DNA of 64,000 nucleotides from Eutreptiella sp. 'Long Island Sound 2002' (lineage: Eukaryota > Euglenozoa > Euglenophyceae > Eutreptiales > Eutreptiaceae). Both the position numbers and the translations under genes were made by a program. Location of the stretch: assembly GCA_964036045.1 (NCBI GenBank), contig OZ038384.1:49142843-49206842 (forward strand), read 5' to 3'. Of the stretch, positions 19,905 to 30,272 are shown piece by piece. Under the pieces are notes generated by a model that saw only the letters and a program-made list of their open reading frames with translations, searched no databases and was not told where the DNA came from. The first letter of the stretch is position 1. Each line of letters begins with the position of its first letter.

Positions 19905-22900
19905 ACCGAGCGTGCACACCGGTGAACAGGAGCCAGGAGGCCCAGGACGCCGCACACGCAACACAACACACCGGACGGGCACACCGGTGAACAGGAGCCA
20001 GGAGGCCCAGGACGCCGCACACGCAACACAACACACCGAGCGGGCACACCGGTGAACAGGAGCCAGGAGGCCCAGGACGCCGCACACGCAACACAACACA
20101 CCGAGCGGGCACATCGGTGAACAGGAGCCGGGAGGCCCAGGACACCGCACACGCAACGCAACACACCGAGCGGGCACACGGGTGAACAGGAGCCAGGAGG
20201 CCCAGGACACCGCACACGCAACACAACACACCGAGCGGGCACACCGGTGAACAGGAGCCAGGAGGCCGAGGACACCGCACACGCAACACAACACACCGAG
20301 CGGGCACACCGGTGAACAGGAGCCAGGAGGCCCAGGACGCCGCACACGCAACACAACACAACGAGCGGGCACACCGGTGAACAGGAGCCAGGAGGCCCAG
20401 GACGCCGCACACGCAACACAACACACCGAGCGGGCACAGCGGTGAACAGGAGCCGGGAGGCCCAGGACACCGCACACGCAACGCAACACACCGAGCGGGC
20501 ACACCGGTGAACAGGAGCCAGGAGGCCCAGGACGCCGCACACGCAACACAACACACCGAGCGGGCACACCGGTGAACAGGAGCCAGGAGGCCCAGGACAC
20601 CGCACACGCAACACAACACACCGAGCGGGCACACCGGTGAACAGGAGCCAGGAGGCCCAGGACGCCACACACGCAACACAACACAACGAGCAGGCACACC
20701 GGTGAACAGGAGCCAGGAGGCCCAGGACACCGCACACGCAACACAACACACCGAGCGTGCACACCGGTGAACAGGAGCCAGGAGGCCCAGGACGCCGCAC
20801 ACGCAACACAACACACCGAGCGGGCACACCGGTGAACAGGAGCCAGGAGGCCCAGGACGCCGCACACGCAACACAACACACCGAGCGGGCACACCGGTGA
20901 ACAGGAGCCAGGAGGCCCAGGACGCCGCACACGCAACACAACACACCGAGCGGGCACATCGGTGAACAGGAGCCGGGAGGCCCAGGACACCGCACACGCA
21001 ACGCAACACACCGAGCGGGCACACCGGTGAACAGGAGCCAGGAGGCCCAGGACGCCGCACACGCAACACAACACACCGAGCGGGCACACCGGTGAACAGG
21101 AGCCAGGAGGCCGAGGACACCGCACACGCAACACAACACACCGAGCGGGCACACCGGTGAACAGGAGCCAGGAGGCCCAGGACGCCGCACACGCAACACA
21201 ACACAACGAGCGGGCACACCGGTGAACAGGAGCCAGGAGGCCCAGGACGCCGCACACGCAACACAACACACCGAGCGGGCACAGCGGTGAACAGGAGCCG
21301 GGAGGCCCAGGACACCGCACACGCAACGCAACACACCGAGCGGGCACACCGGTGAACAGGAGCCAGGAGGCCCAGGACGCCGCACACGCAACACAACACA
21401 CCGAGCGGGCACACCGGTGAACAGGAGCCAGGAGGCCCAGGACACCGCACACGCAACACAACACACCGAGCGGGCACACCGGTGAACAGGAGCCAGGAGG
21501 CCCAGGACGCCACACACGCAACACAACACAACGAGCAGGCACACCGGTGAACAGGAGCCAGGAGGCCCAGGACACCGCACACGCAACACAACACACCGAG
21601 CGGGCACACAGGTGAACAGGAGCCAGGAGGCCCAGGACGCCGCACACGCAACACAACACACCGAGCGGGCACACCGGTGAACAGGAGCCAGGAGGCCCAG
21701 GACGCCGCACACGCAACACAACACACCGAGCGGGCACACCGGTGAACAGGAGCCAGGAGGCCCAGGACGCCGCACACGCAACACAACACACCGAGCGGGC
21801 ACATCGGTGAACAGGAGCCGGGAGGCCCAGGACACCGCACACGCAACGCAACACACCGAGCGGGCACACCGGTGAACAGGAGCCAGGAGGCCCAGGACGC
21901 CGCACACGCAACACAACACACCGAGCGGGCACACCGGTGAACAGGAGCCAGGAGGCCCAGGACACCGCACACGCAACACAACACACCGAGCGGGCACACC
22001 GGTGAACAGGAGCCAGGAGGCCTAGGACGCCGCACACGCAACACAACACAACGAGCGGGCACACCGGTGAACAGGAGCCAGGAGGCCCAGGACGCCGCAC
22101 ACGCAACACAACACACCGAGCAGGCACACCGGTGAACAGGAGCCGGGAGGCCCAGGACGCCGCACACGCAACGCAACACACCGAGCGGGCACACCGGTGA
22201 ACAGGAGCCAGGAGGCCCAGGACGCCGCACACGCAACACAACACACCGAGCGGGCACACCGGTGAACAGGAGCCAGGAGGCCCAGGACACCGCACACGCA
22301 ACACAACACACCGAGCGGGCACACCGGTGAACAGGAGCCAGGAGGCCCAGGACGCCACACACGCAACACAACACAACGAGCAGGCACACCGGTGAACAGG
22401 AGCCAGGAGGCCCAGGACACCGCACACGCAACACAACACAACGAGCGGGCACACCGGTGAACAGGAGCCAGGAGGCCCAGGACGCCGCACACGCAACACA
22501 ACACACCGAGCGGGCACACCGGTGAACAGGAGCCAGGAGGCCCAGGACACCGCACACGCAACACAACACACCGGGCGGGCACACCGGTGAACAGGAGCCA
22601 GGAGGCCCAGGACGCCGCACACGCAGCACAACACACCGAGCGGGCACACCGGTGAACAGGAGCCGGGAGGCCCATAACAACGCACACGCAAAAAAAAAAA
22701 AAAAAAAAAAACACACCGAGCGGGCACACCGGTGAACAGGAGCCGGGAGGCCCAGGACAGCGCACACGCAACGCAACACACCGAGCGGGCACACCGGTGA
22801 ACAGGAGCCGGGAGGCCCAGGACACCGCACACGCAACACAACACACCGAGCGGGCACACCGGTGAACAGGAGCCAGAAGGCCCAGGAAACCGCACACGCA

Positions 22901-24133
22901 ACACAACACAACGAGCGGGCACACCGGTGAACAGGAGCCAGGAGGCCCAGGACGCCACACACGCAACACAACACACCGAGCGGGCACACCGGTGAACAGG
23001 AGCCAGGAGGCCCAGGACACCGCACACGCAACACAACACAACGAGCGGGCACACCGGTGAACAGGAGCCAGGAGGCCCAGGACGCCGCACACGCAACACA
23101 ACACGACGAGCGGGCACAACGGTGAACAGAAGCCAGGAGGCCCAGGACACCGCACACCCAACACAACACACCGAGCGGGCACACCGGTGAACAGAAGCCG
23201 GGAGGCCCAGGACACCGCACACGCAACACAACACACCGAGCGGGCGCACCGGTGGACAGGAGCCGGGAGGCCCAGTACACCGCACACGCAACACAACACA
23301 CCGAGCGGGCACACCGGTGAACAGGAGCCAGGAGACCCAGGACACCGCACACCCAACACAACACACCGAGCGGGCACACAGGTGAACAGGAGCCGGGAGG
23401 CCCAGGACACCGCACACGCAACACAACACAACGAGCAGGCGCACCGGTGAACAGGAGCCTGGAGGCCGAGGACACCGCACACGCAACACAACACACCGAG
23501 CAGGCACACCGGTGAACAGGAGCCGGGAGGCCCAGGACACCGCACACGCAAAACAACACACCGAGCGGGCACACCGGTGAACAGGAGCCGGGAGGCCCAG
23601 GACACCGCACACACAACACAACACACCGAGCGGGCACACCGGTGAACAGGAGCCAGGAGGCCCAGGACACCGCACACGCAACACAACACACCGAGCGGGC
23701 ACACCGGTGAACAGGAGCCAGGAGGCCCAGGACGCCACACACGCAACACAACACACCGAGCGGGCACACCGGTGAACAGAAGCCGGGAGGCCCAGGACAC
23801 CGCACACGCAACACAACACACCGAGCGGGCGCACCGGTGAACACAAGTCGGGAGGCCCAGGACACCGCACACGCAACACAACACAGCGAGCGGGCACACC
23901 GGTGAACAGGAGCCTGGAGGCCCAGGACACCGCACACGCAACACAACACACCGAGCGGGCACACCGCCGAACAGGAGCCGGGAGGCCCAGGACACCGCAC
24001 ACGCAACACAACACACCGAGCGGGCGCACCGGTGAACAGGAGCCGGGAGGCCCAGGACACCGCACACGCAACACACCAAACCGAGCGGGCACACCGGTGA
24101 ACAGGAGCCGGGAGGCCCAGGACACCGCACACA
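19905..24133. repeat. 65-bp minisatellite with 845-bp higher-order repeat
   Basis: About 65 units of 65 bp, recognised by CACCGGTGAACAGGAGCC and CGCACACGCAACACAACAC. Variant units recur every 845 bp (13 units): CACATCGG at 20110, 20955 and 21800; CACAGCGG at 20435 and 21280; CAGGCACACC at 20691, 21536 and 22381; CGTGCACACC at 19911 and 20756. The regular pattern holds to about 22640, after which units are more irregular and an A22 run interrupts one unit (22690-22711). Since 65 is not a multiple of 3 and the minus strand is A-poor, all three minus frames are open across the array. Confidence 0.95.
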
Positions 24134-24706
24134 CGTAGGGCGGTCGGGGGACAGGAAAGAACCAACACCCCATGGGTCGGACACACTGGGGCGACCCAGC
24201 CGACCCACCGGGCCAGTGGCAGGAGCGGTACTCCAAGGCTGCTGGTCCGAGCCCGGCCAGGCTGCATCGGGGACCATGGCAAACGTCACCCGGAGCCATG
24301 GATGCAACCGGTGACAGGCGAGCCGGTACACAGTCCAGGAGGGGGTCGCCTGCCAAGCGGAGCGGCCCCGCAACTCAAGCCACAAGGGTGAGGCGGTCGT
24401 ACCGTAGACAAGCGGGAGCAATACCCCTTGTGGTGAGAGATACTCCACACGGCTGGGCAGCCCCCAGAGCTGCCGCCCGAAGGAGGGGGCATGTGGCCCT
24501 ACTCATGGACACATGTGGGGACACCCTCCCACCTGGGACACATGGACCGGGTGGCCGCGACAATGCCTTCCCAAGCACATGCGGGAGCGGCTCAAGAGGC
24601 ACCTAACATAGGGCAGTGGGAGGGACAGGACGTCCCCTTGGTAAGACCTTCTTCCTGCACCATCAAGGGAGGCATCCCGAGCTCCCGAAGATACCTACCT
24701 ACCTAC
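24134..24706. other. GC-rich unique end of the insertion
   Basis: Sequence between the minisatellite and the (ACCT)n tail. An open plus frame (24172-24606, 144 codons) is Arg/Gly/Pro-rich with no motif I recognise. The final ~45 bp are shared in reverse complement with 63749-63795. Confidence 0.45.
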
Positions 24707-25444
24707 CTCTGTTTTTTCAGGATCGGTGTTTTTCGAAACACTGAAGCAGGAAAAACATATAGGGCAAGGCATGAGTTACTTTTACCCCTTTGAGGTTTCT
24801 CTAAACAAAGCTCATCGAAACCTTTTAAGGAGGGGGTCGATGCATATGTGGCCATGTGCTCATATGCAATGTTCATATTCATGGGTAAAAGTATCTCCAT
24901 GGAGGCCAGGAAAGCTCCAGGAGTACGCTGACACTCTAGTGCAGATGTCAGCTAGTCTATAGTATCGGTAAATAGCTCCAGCTTGGCCTGGAAGTAGCTA
25001 TTTTAGTCATTTTTTTAAGGTTTTTGAAGTTTCTAAAACATTTGAAGGTTCATTGAAGCTTCAAAGTAATTAGAACCAACGGCGCGGCAGCGGGCGCCGG
25101 TCGTCGCCGTCATTTTTACCACATTATTTTCGTGACGGAAAATGTCGTGAAGTTGCGTCAAAGCTCCAGAAAAGCTGTTTTCATATCAATTTTTAATGAA
25201 TTATGATGGATTTTTAGTGTATTTTATGGCATTTTTCATGAAAATGCACTATCTTGCCAATTTTCTACAGACGTCCTGCTGCGACGGCCGTTCCCTCCCC
25301 TATGGGGGATATTAAGTATAAGACCATAGGTTTTCAGAAAAAATATCACATGGCGCCAGAATGCCCTAAGGCCTCTAGGCTGGCGCTTGGGGGGAGACCC
25401 ATGTTTCAAGTTTTAACCATGTTTTCAACATGTTCATGACATTG
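24707..25444 (+). repeat. Right copy of the ~739-bp direct duplication
   Basis: It begins directly after the (ACCT)n end of the inserted block and continues without a break into the remainder of the LTR (to 25577), which is missing from the left copy. Confidence 0.8.
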
Positions 25445-25577
25445 TTTGACTTCTTTCACCTTTGTTTGACCCAGAAATGACTTTGACATGTTGACCGCAG
25501 TACAGTTCCTGTCCACGACAGTCGTTGACGACCTGTATCTCAGGTCACAGGGCCTGTGGTGCCCTGATTTACTGTGA
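24841..25577 (+). repeat. LTR of the small element (copy 3, complete)
   Basis: Starts TGCATATGTGG after the polypurine tract AAGGAGGGGG and ends TTACTGTGA. It is more similar to the 16677-17281 copy than to the 14559 copy by eye, which fits duplication of the former by the insertion event. Confidence 0.75.
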
Positions 25578-26059
25578 GTTCCCTACGTGCTCATTTGGAT
25601 CAGGTACTTCACACAGTGGTTTTACCCGGTTTAACCCGGTTGAACTCAGAAGGGGCGCGGTTAAACCGCTGAACCGCGGTTGAACCGCTGTTGAACCACC
25701 GCCAGCGCTGGCGGCGGCGGCTGCGCCAGCGGCGCGCGCTTTTCTGAACAAAATATTTGCATAAACACCTGAAACTGACGCGTGACAAAGCTTTTTTAAA
25801 AAATGTCCCACCACTGGCTGCAAGTGGTGAACGACCACTACAGCGGGTGGGGGGACCAACAGCTGATGGACGACGTGTTCACCTTTTTTTGCACAAACGG
25901 CACGACCAAACGCCTATGGAAACAACTTGCTGACCGAATGGGTAACACACAGAGGGCTTCCAAACAGACAAAAAGGGCTACAAAAAAAGCTTTCACAGAA
26001 TCCGACGCTGTGCGCCTCATTTTGGACCTTGGGATGCCGAAGCGAAGTTATGTGGCAGA

Positions 26060-26060
<1 letters not shown>
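25578..26060. pseudogene. Fragment related to the 10-kb minus-strand gene, plus unknown ORF
   Basis: ACGTGCTCATTTGGATCAGG at 25585 repeats the region of the ATG at 10553, and the adjacent GGTTCAACCG-type element mirrors copy 1. A plus-strand frame from 25803 (MSHHWLQVVNDHYSGWG) runs into the (TA)n at 26062 and is cut there; its acidic/aromatic start and basic middle are not recognised. This looks like a truncated relative of the 10-kb locus. Confidence 0.35.
25612..25698. repeat. GGTTCAACCG mini-element, copy 6
   Basis: A variant with TTTAACCCGGTTGAACTC, CGCGGTTAAACCGC and GCGGTTGAACCGC. It lies next to a duplicated piece of the start of the 10-kb gene, as copy 1 does. Confidence 0.5.
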
Positions 26061-26099
<39 letters not shown>

Positions 26100-26101
<2 letters not shown>

Positions 26102-27794
26102 TCTAATCTACACCCCTCTCCTAAAAGACACGCGGGTTCTTTATGTGGGAGTTGTGCATAAGGTGGAGGGGAAGGCTAATGGGAATTTATATCCGCTCAG
26201 AAAGAGCCCGTCCGTACGTATGTCCATGGAACCGCAATCTACCGTAACCGCGTGGCAGTGTTGGAGGAACGAAGCACAGTTGGCAAAACACATGAAGGAA
26301 TTACTTGCGAGTCTCGTGGTAATCATTGCAAGAAACAGTTGTAACCCTTGCACCCAAGGTTTAGACATGGCATGAAGGTGATGGTAATTCTGTTAGCAGT
26401 ACACCAGTACATTGGGAACTCCCACGGATGGCAACCTGAACTGGTTGAAACACTTGGCCACTAGAAAAGTTTGGAAATGAAGGGAACTGGCTTTAAATTG
26501 CATAGAATTGCCGACGAAGGACCTAGTCGTCGTCGCTGTACAAATGGGGTGAATCGAATGCATCACATGAAATTGTTGTATGCACGTCAACGGCAAAGTG
26601 GTCTACTAGCACTTGCAATGCACAAACCCCCGCCATATCAATATTATAATTGTAGAGAAGATTTAGCGAAAGCAGTGCGGATGTGTTGCTTTGTTGCAAC
26701 ACTTTGCGGATTCCATTTGTTAACCAAGGTGTTGACGAGGTCAATCACACTATGGTCAACAAGACCAATGCCTTGGAAATCCAGTTGAATGGAACACAAA
26801 GTGGTTGCAAGTTCTCGGATGTAAAAGGGTTTGGCCAATTCATTTTGGGATTTTCCGTGGGCCAAAACGCGGCAGCACGGGCTCAAAATGGGTCCAAACC
26901 ACTTGTTTGAGCATCCCGAATGGTCCTGGATCACTTTTGGGAAAACGCGTTTGTCACCCATTTTTGACGCATATTTGGGTCCAAAACGGCCCATTTTTAA
27001 GGCATTTTGGGATTTTCCATGGCCCAAAACGCGTCACCACGGGCTCAAAACGGCCTAAAAACACATGTTTGAGCATCCCAAGTGGTCTAGGAACAACTTT
27101 GGAAAAAATGATTTTTTTCGCCCCGGGGACCCTGGTGGACCCACCGTTGGCCCCCACCATGCGCGGGCCGGGCTGCCCACCGGCTGCACCAAGTGACCAC
27201 TGGTTCGACGGTCTGCGTGTCTCGTTGGGCGATTGTGAGGCTTGGAAACCACAAAAAGTGGGGGATTGCGGGTGGACTAGGTGCCCTCGGAATCGGATTT
27301 TGAGCCACAGAGCCCAAGATACGGCCCCTGCTTGGTTTCGGGGGGTTGGTGCACATTGCGCAGATTTTGGGGCTTTTTGGCGCATTTTTGGGCCGTTTCT
27401 CGGACATATCATGGAGTTGAAGGGCACTAGAGGGCTCTTTGACACGGTGAAGTCAAGCCGCACGTGCAGTGACTCACCGTATCCCTTCGTTTGGGCGTTT
27501 CGCCCGGGTTTTGGGGCTGTTTTGGGCGAAAAATGGCTCTTTTTGGCCCAAAACTGCGCAGATTTGGGAGGGCACCTCCCGACTTGGCGCCCCCGCCCCG
27601 GGCCGCCACCGGTGAGTTTTTGGCGCAAAACTTGGATTTGGCAAATCCACCACCTAGGCTCCAACATGGCTAGAGTAGAGTAGAGCCCGGAGCGATGAGG
27701 CGGAGCAATGGCCAAAACAGTGAGGAGAAGTGCTTGTTGCTTGCTTGTTGTTGCTTGTTGCTTGTTAGCTAGATTTAAGGAGAGAGGGGTGTAG

Positions 27795-27797
<3 letters not shown>
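26100..27797 (+). mobile_element. TA-associated element A (left palindrome arm)
   Basis: A 1.7-kb element with short terminal inverted repeats CTACACCCCTCTCC / GGAGAGGGGTGTAG, bounded on both sides by (TA)n. It contains internal ~150-bp partial repeats built around GGGATTTTCC, CCAAAACGCG and TTTGAGCATCCC. No credible ORF with a domain. It is the near-exact reverse complement of 27843-29541. Confidence 0.8.

Positions 27798-27842
<45 letters not shown>
27798..27842. repeat. (TA)n at palindrome centre
   Basis: About 22 TA units between the two inverted arms; the symmetry axis is near 27820. Confidence 0.95.
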
Positions 27843-27846
<4 letters not shown>

Positions 27847-29539
27847 CTACACCCCTCTCCCCTTAAATCTAGCTAACAAGCAACAAGCAACAACAAGCAA
27901 GCAACAAGCACTTCTCCTCACTGTTTTGGCCATTGCTCCGCCTCATCGCTCCGGGCTCTACTCTACTCTGGCAATGTTAGAGCCTAGGTGGTGGATTTGC
28001 CAAATCCAAGTTTTGAGCCAAAAACTCACTCGTGGCGGCCCGGGGCGGGGGCGCCAAGTCGGGAGGTGCCCTCCCAAATCTGCGCAGTTTTGGGCCAAAA
28101 AGAGCCATTTTTCGCCCAAAACAGCCCCAAATCCCGGGCGAAACGCCCAAACGAAGGGATACGGTGAGTACACTGCACGTGCGGCTTGACTTCACCGTGT
28201 CAAAGAGCTCTCTAGTGCCCTTCAACTCCATGATATGTCCGAGAAACGGCCCAAAAATGCGCCAAAAAGCCCCAAAATCTGCGCAATGTGCACCAACCCC
28301 CCGAAACCAAGCAGGGGCCGTATCTTGGGCTCTGTGGCTCAAAATCCGATTCCGAGGGCACCTAGTCCACCCGCAATCCCCCACTTTTTGTGGTTTCCAA
28401 GCCTCACAATCGCCCAACGAGACACGCAGACCGTCGAACCAGTGGTCACTTGGTGCAGCCGGTGGGCAGCCCGGCCCGCGCATGGCGGGGGCCAACGGTG
28501 GGTCCACCAGGGTCCCCGGGGCGAAAAAAATCATTTTTTCCAAAGTTGTTCCTAGACCACTTGGGATGCTCAAACATGTGTTTTTAGGCCGTTTTGAGCC
28601 CATGGTGACGCGTTTTGGGCCATGGAAAATCCCAAAATGCCTTGAAAATGGGCCGTTTTGGACCCAAATATGCGTCAAAAATGGGTGAAAAACGCGTTTT
28701 CCCAAAAGTGATCCAGGACCATTCGGGATGCTCAAACAAGTGGTTTGGACCCATTTTGAGCCCGTGCTGCCGCGTTTTGGCCCACGGAAAATCCCAAAAT
28801 GAATTGGCCAAACCCTTTTACATCCGAGAACTTGCAACCACTTTGTGTTCCATTCAACTGGATTTCCAAGACATTGGTCTTGTTGACCATAGTGTGATTG
28901 ACCTCGTCAACACCTTGGTTAACAAATGGAATCCGCAAGTGTTGCAACAAAGCAACACATCCGCACTGCTTTCGCTAAATCTTCTCTACAATTATAATAT
29001 TGATATGGCGGGGGTTTGTGCATTGCAAGTGCTAGTAGACCACTTTGCCGTTGACGTGCATACAACAATTTCATGTGATGCATTCGATTCACCCCATTTG
29101 TACAGCGACGACGACTAGGTCCTTCGTCGGCAATTCTATGCAATTTAAAGCCAGTTCCCTTCAATTCCAAACTTTTCTAGTAGCCAAGTGTTCCAACCAG
29201 TTCAGGTTGCCATCCGTGGGAGTTCCCAATGTACTGGTGTACTGCTAACAGAATTACCATCACCTTCATGCCATGTCTAAACCTTGGGTGCAAGGGTTAC
29301 AACTGTTTCTTGCAATGATTACCACGAGACTCGCAAGTAATTCCTTCATGTGTTTTGCCAACTGTGCTTCGTTCCTCCAACACTGCCACGCGGTTACGGT
29401 AGATTGCGGTTTGATGGACATACGTACGGACGGGCTCTTTCTGAGCGGATATAAATTCCCATTAGCCTTCCCCTCCACCTTATGCACAACTCCCACATAA
29501 AGAACCCGCGTGTCTTTTAGGAGAGGGGTGTAGATTAGA

Positions 29540-29541
<2 letters not shown>
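27843..29541 (-). mobile_element. TA-associated element B (right palindrome arm)
   Basis: Reverse complement of element A with few differences (for example AAACACTTGCGG-type indels around 28935 compared with 26700). It shares its first ~900 bp with elements C (61628) and D (62679), so it is a member of a dispersed family. Flanked by (TA)n on both sides. Confidence 0.8.
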
Positions 29542-29579
<38 letters not shown>

Positions 29580-29580
29580 G

Positions 29581-30193
29581 GCATAACTACTGCAGTGTAT
29601 CTACCAGGGTATAGGGGCAAGAGGTGGGCTTGGGGTGGGGTGTAGGGACCCCCCCCCCCCTATTTTGAGGTCGGGAAACACAAAAAAACATGTTTTAGAA
29701 GTGAATTGGATGGTTATTAGTGGGTATTAGCCCCCTATAAAGGTCTAAAATGGCTAAAATTAGGGTATGACATCACTGTTGGTAGGATCCTAACCAGAGT
29801 ACTAAAAATAACCACTAAATCCTAAAAATAACCCACACCACCCCTATATACACCCAATGACATAGTAATTCGGCATTTGTAACATACCCTTTTCCATTTT
29901 CATGTCCTTCAAACTATTATTGGGGGTATTTAGTGCTAGTATTAGGGGTTTGGACCACAATTGTACCTATGTTTAGTACTCTGGTTAGGATCCTACCAAC
30001 AGTGATGTCATACCCTAATTTTAGCCATCTTAGACCTTTATAGGGGGCTAATACCCACTAATAACCATCCAATTCACTTCTAAAAATTTTTTTTGTGTTT
30101 CCCGACCTCAAAATAGGGGGGGGGGTCCCTACACCCCACCCCAAGCCCACCTCTTGCCCCTATACCCTGGTAGATACACTGCAGTAGTTATGC
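29581..30193. mobile_element. Foldback MITE with ~225-bp terminal inverted repeats
   Basis: GCATAACTACTGCAGTGTAT at the left is matched by its reverse complement at the right end. Arms are 29581-29806 and 29972-30193, with a ~165-bp non-palindromic centre. It sits in (TA)n on both sides. No coding capacity. Confidence 0.85.
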
Positions 30194-30198
30194 CATAC

Positions 30199-30265
<67 letters not shown>
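30194..30265. repeat. (TA)n tract
   Basis: Interrupted TA/TATG dinucleotide repeat separating the MITE from the left end of the G1 element. Confidence 0.9.
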
Positions 30266-30272
30266 GGGGAGA

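Larger units (their letters stand above)
17282..24706. mobile_element. 7.4-kb (ACCT)n-tailed insertion
   Basis: A compositionally foreign block bounded by the duplication at 16543-17281 and 24707-25444. It begins ACTGATGCGGTGATCGCGCG and ends in ACCTACCTACCTAC. The sequence just before the tail (GGCATCCCGAGCTCCCGAAGAT, in part) reappears in reverse complement at 63749-63790, next to TAGGTAGGTAGG, so the end is shared by a second locus. I see no reverse transcriptase in it. A non-LTR retrotransposon or Penelope-like origin would fit a microsatellite tail and variable target duplications, but this is inference. Confidence 0.6.

Noticed and set aside
18786-19925. 379-codon plus-strand ORF in the T-poor tract
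   Set aside because: Low-complexity Arg/Gln/Thr-rich translation of a stop-poor composition, with no motif.
17885-24356. Giant minus-strand ORFs (1370, 1502, 1506 and 808 codons) encoding Cys-rich repeats
   Set aside because: They arise because the 65-bp unit and the T-poor tract lack A on the minus strand, so all three frames are open at once. No signal, domain or frame preference is visible.
26805-27683. 292-codon ORF in the palindrome arm and its mirror
   Set aside because: Overlapping open frames on both strands of a GC-rich noncoding element; no domain, and the frame is not maintained in elements C and D.
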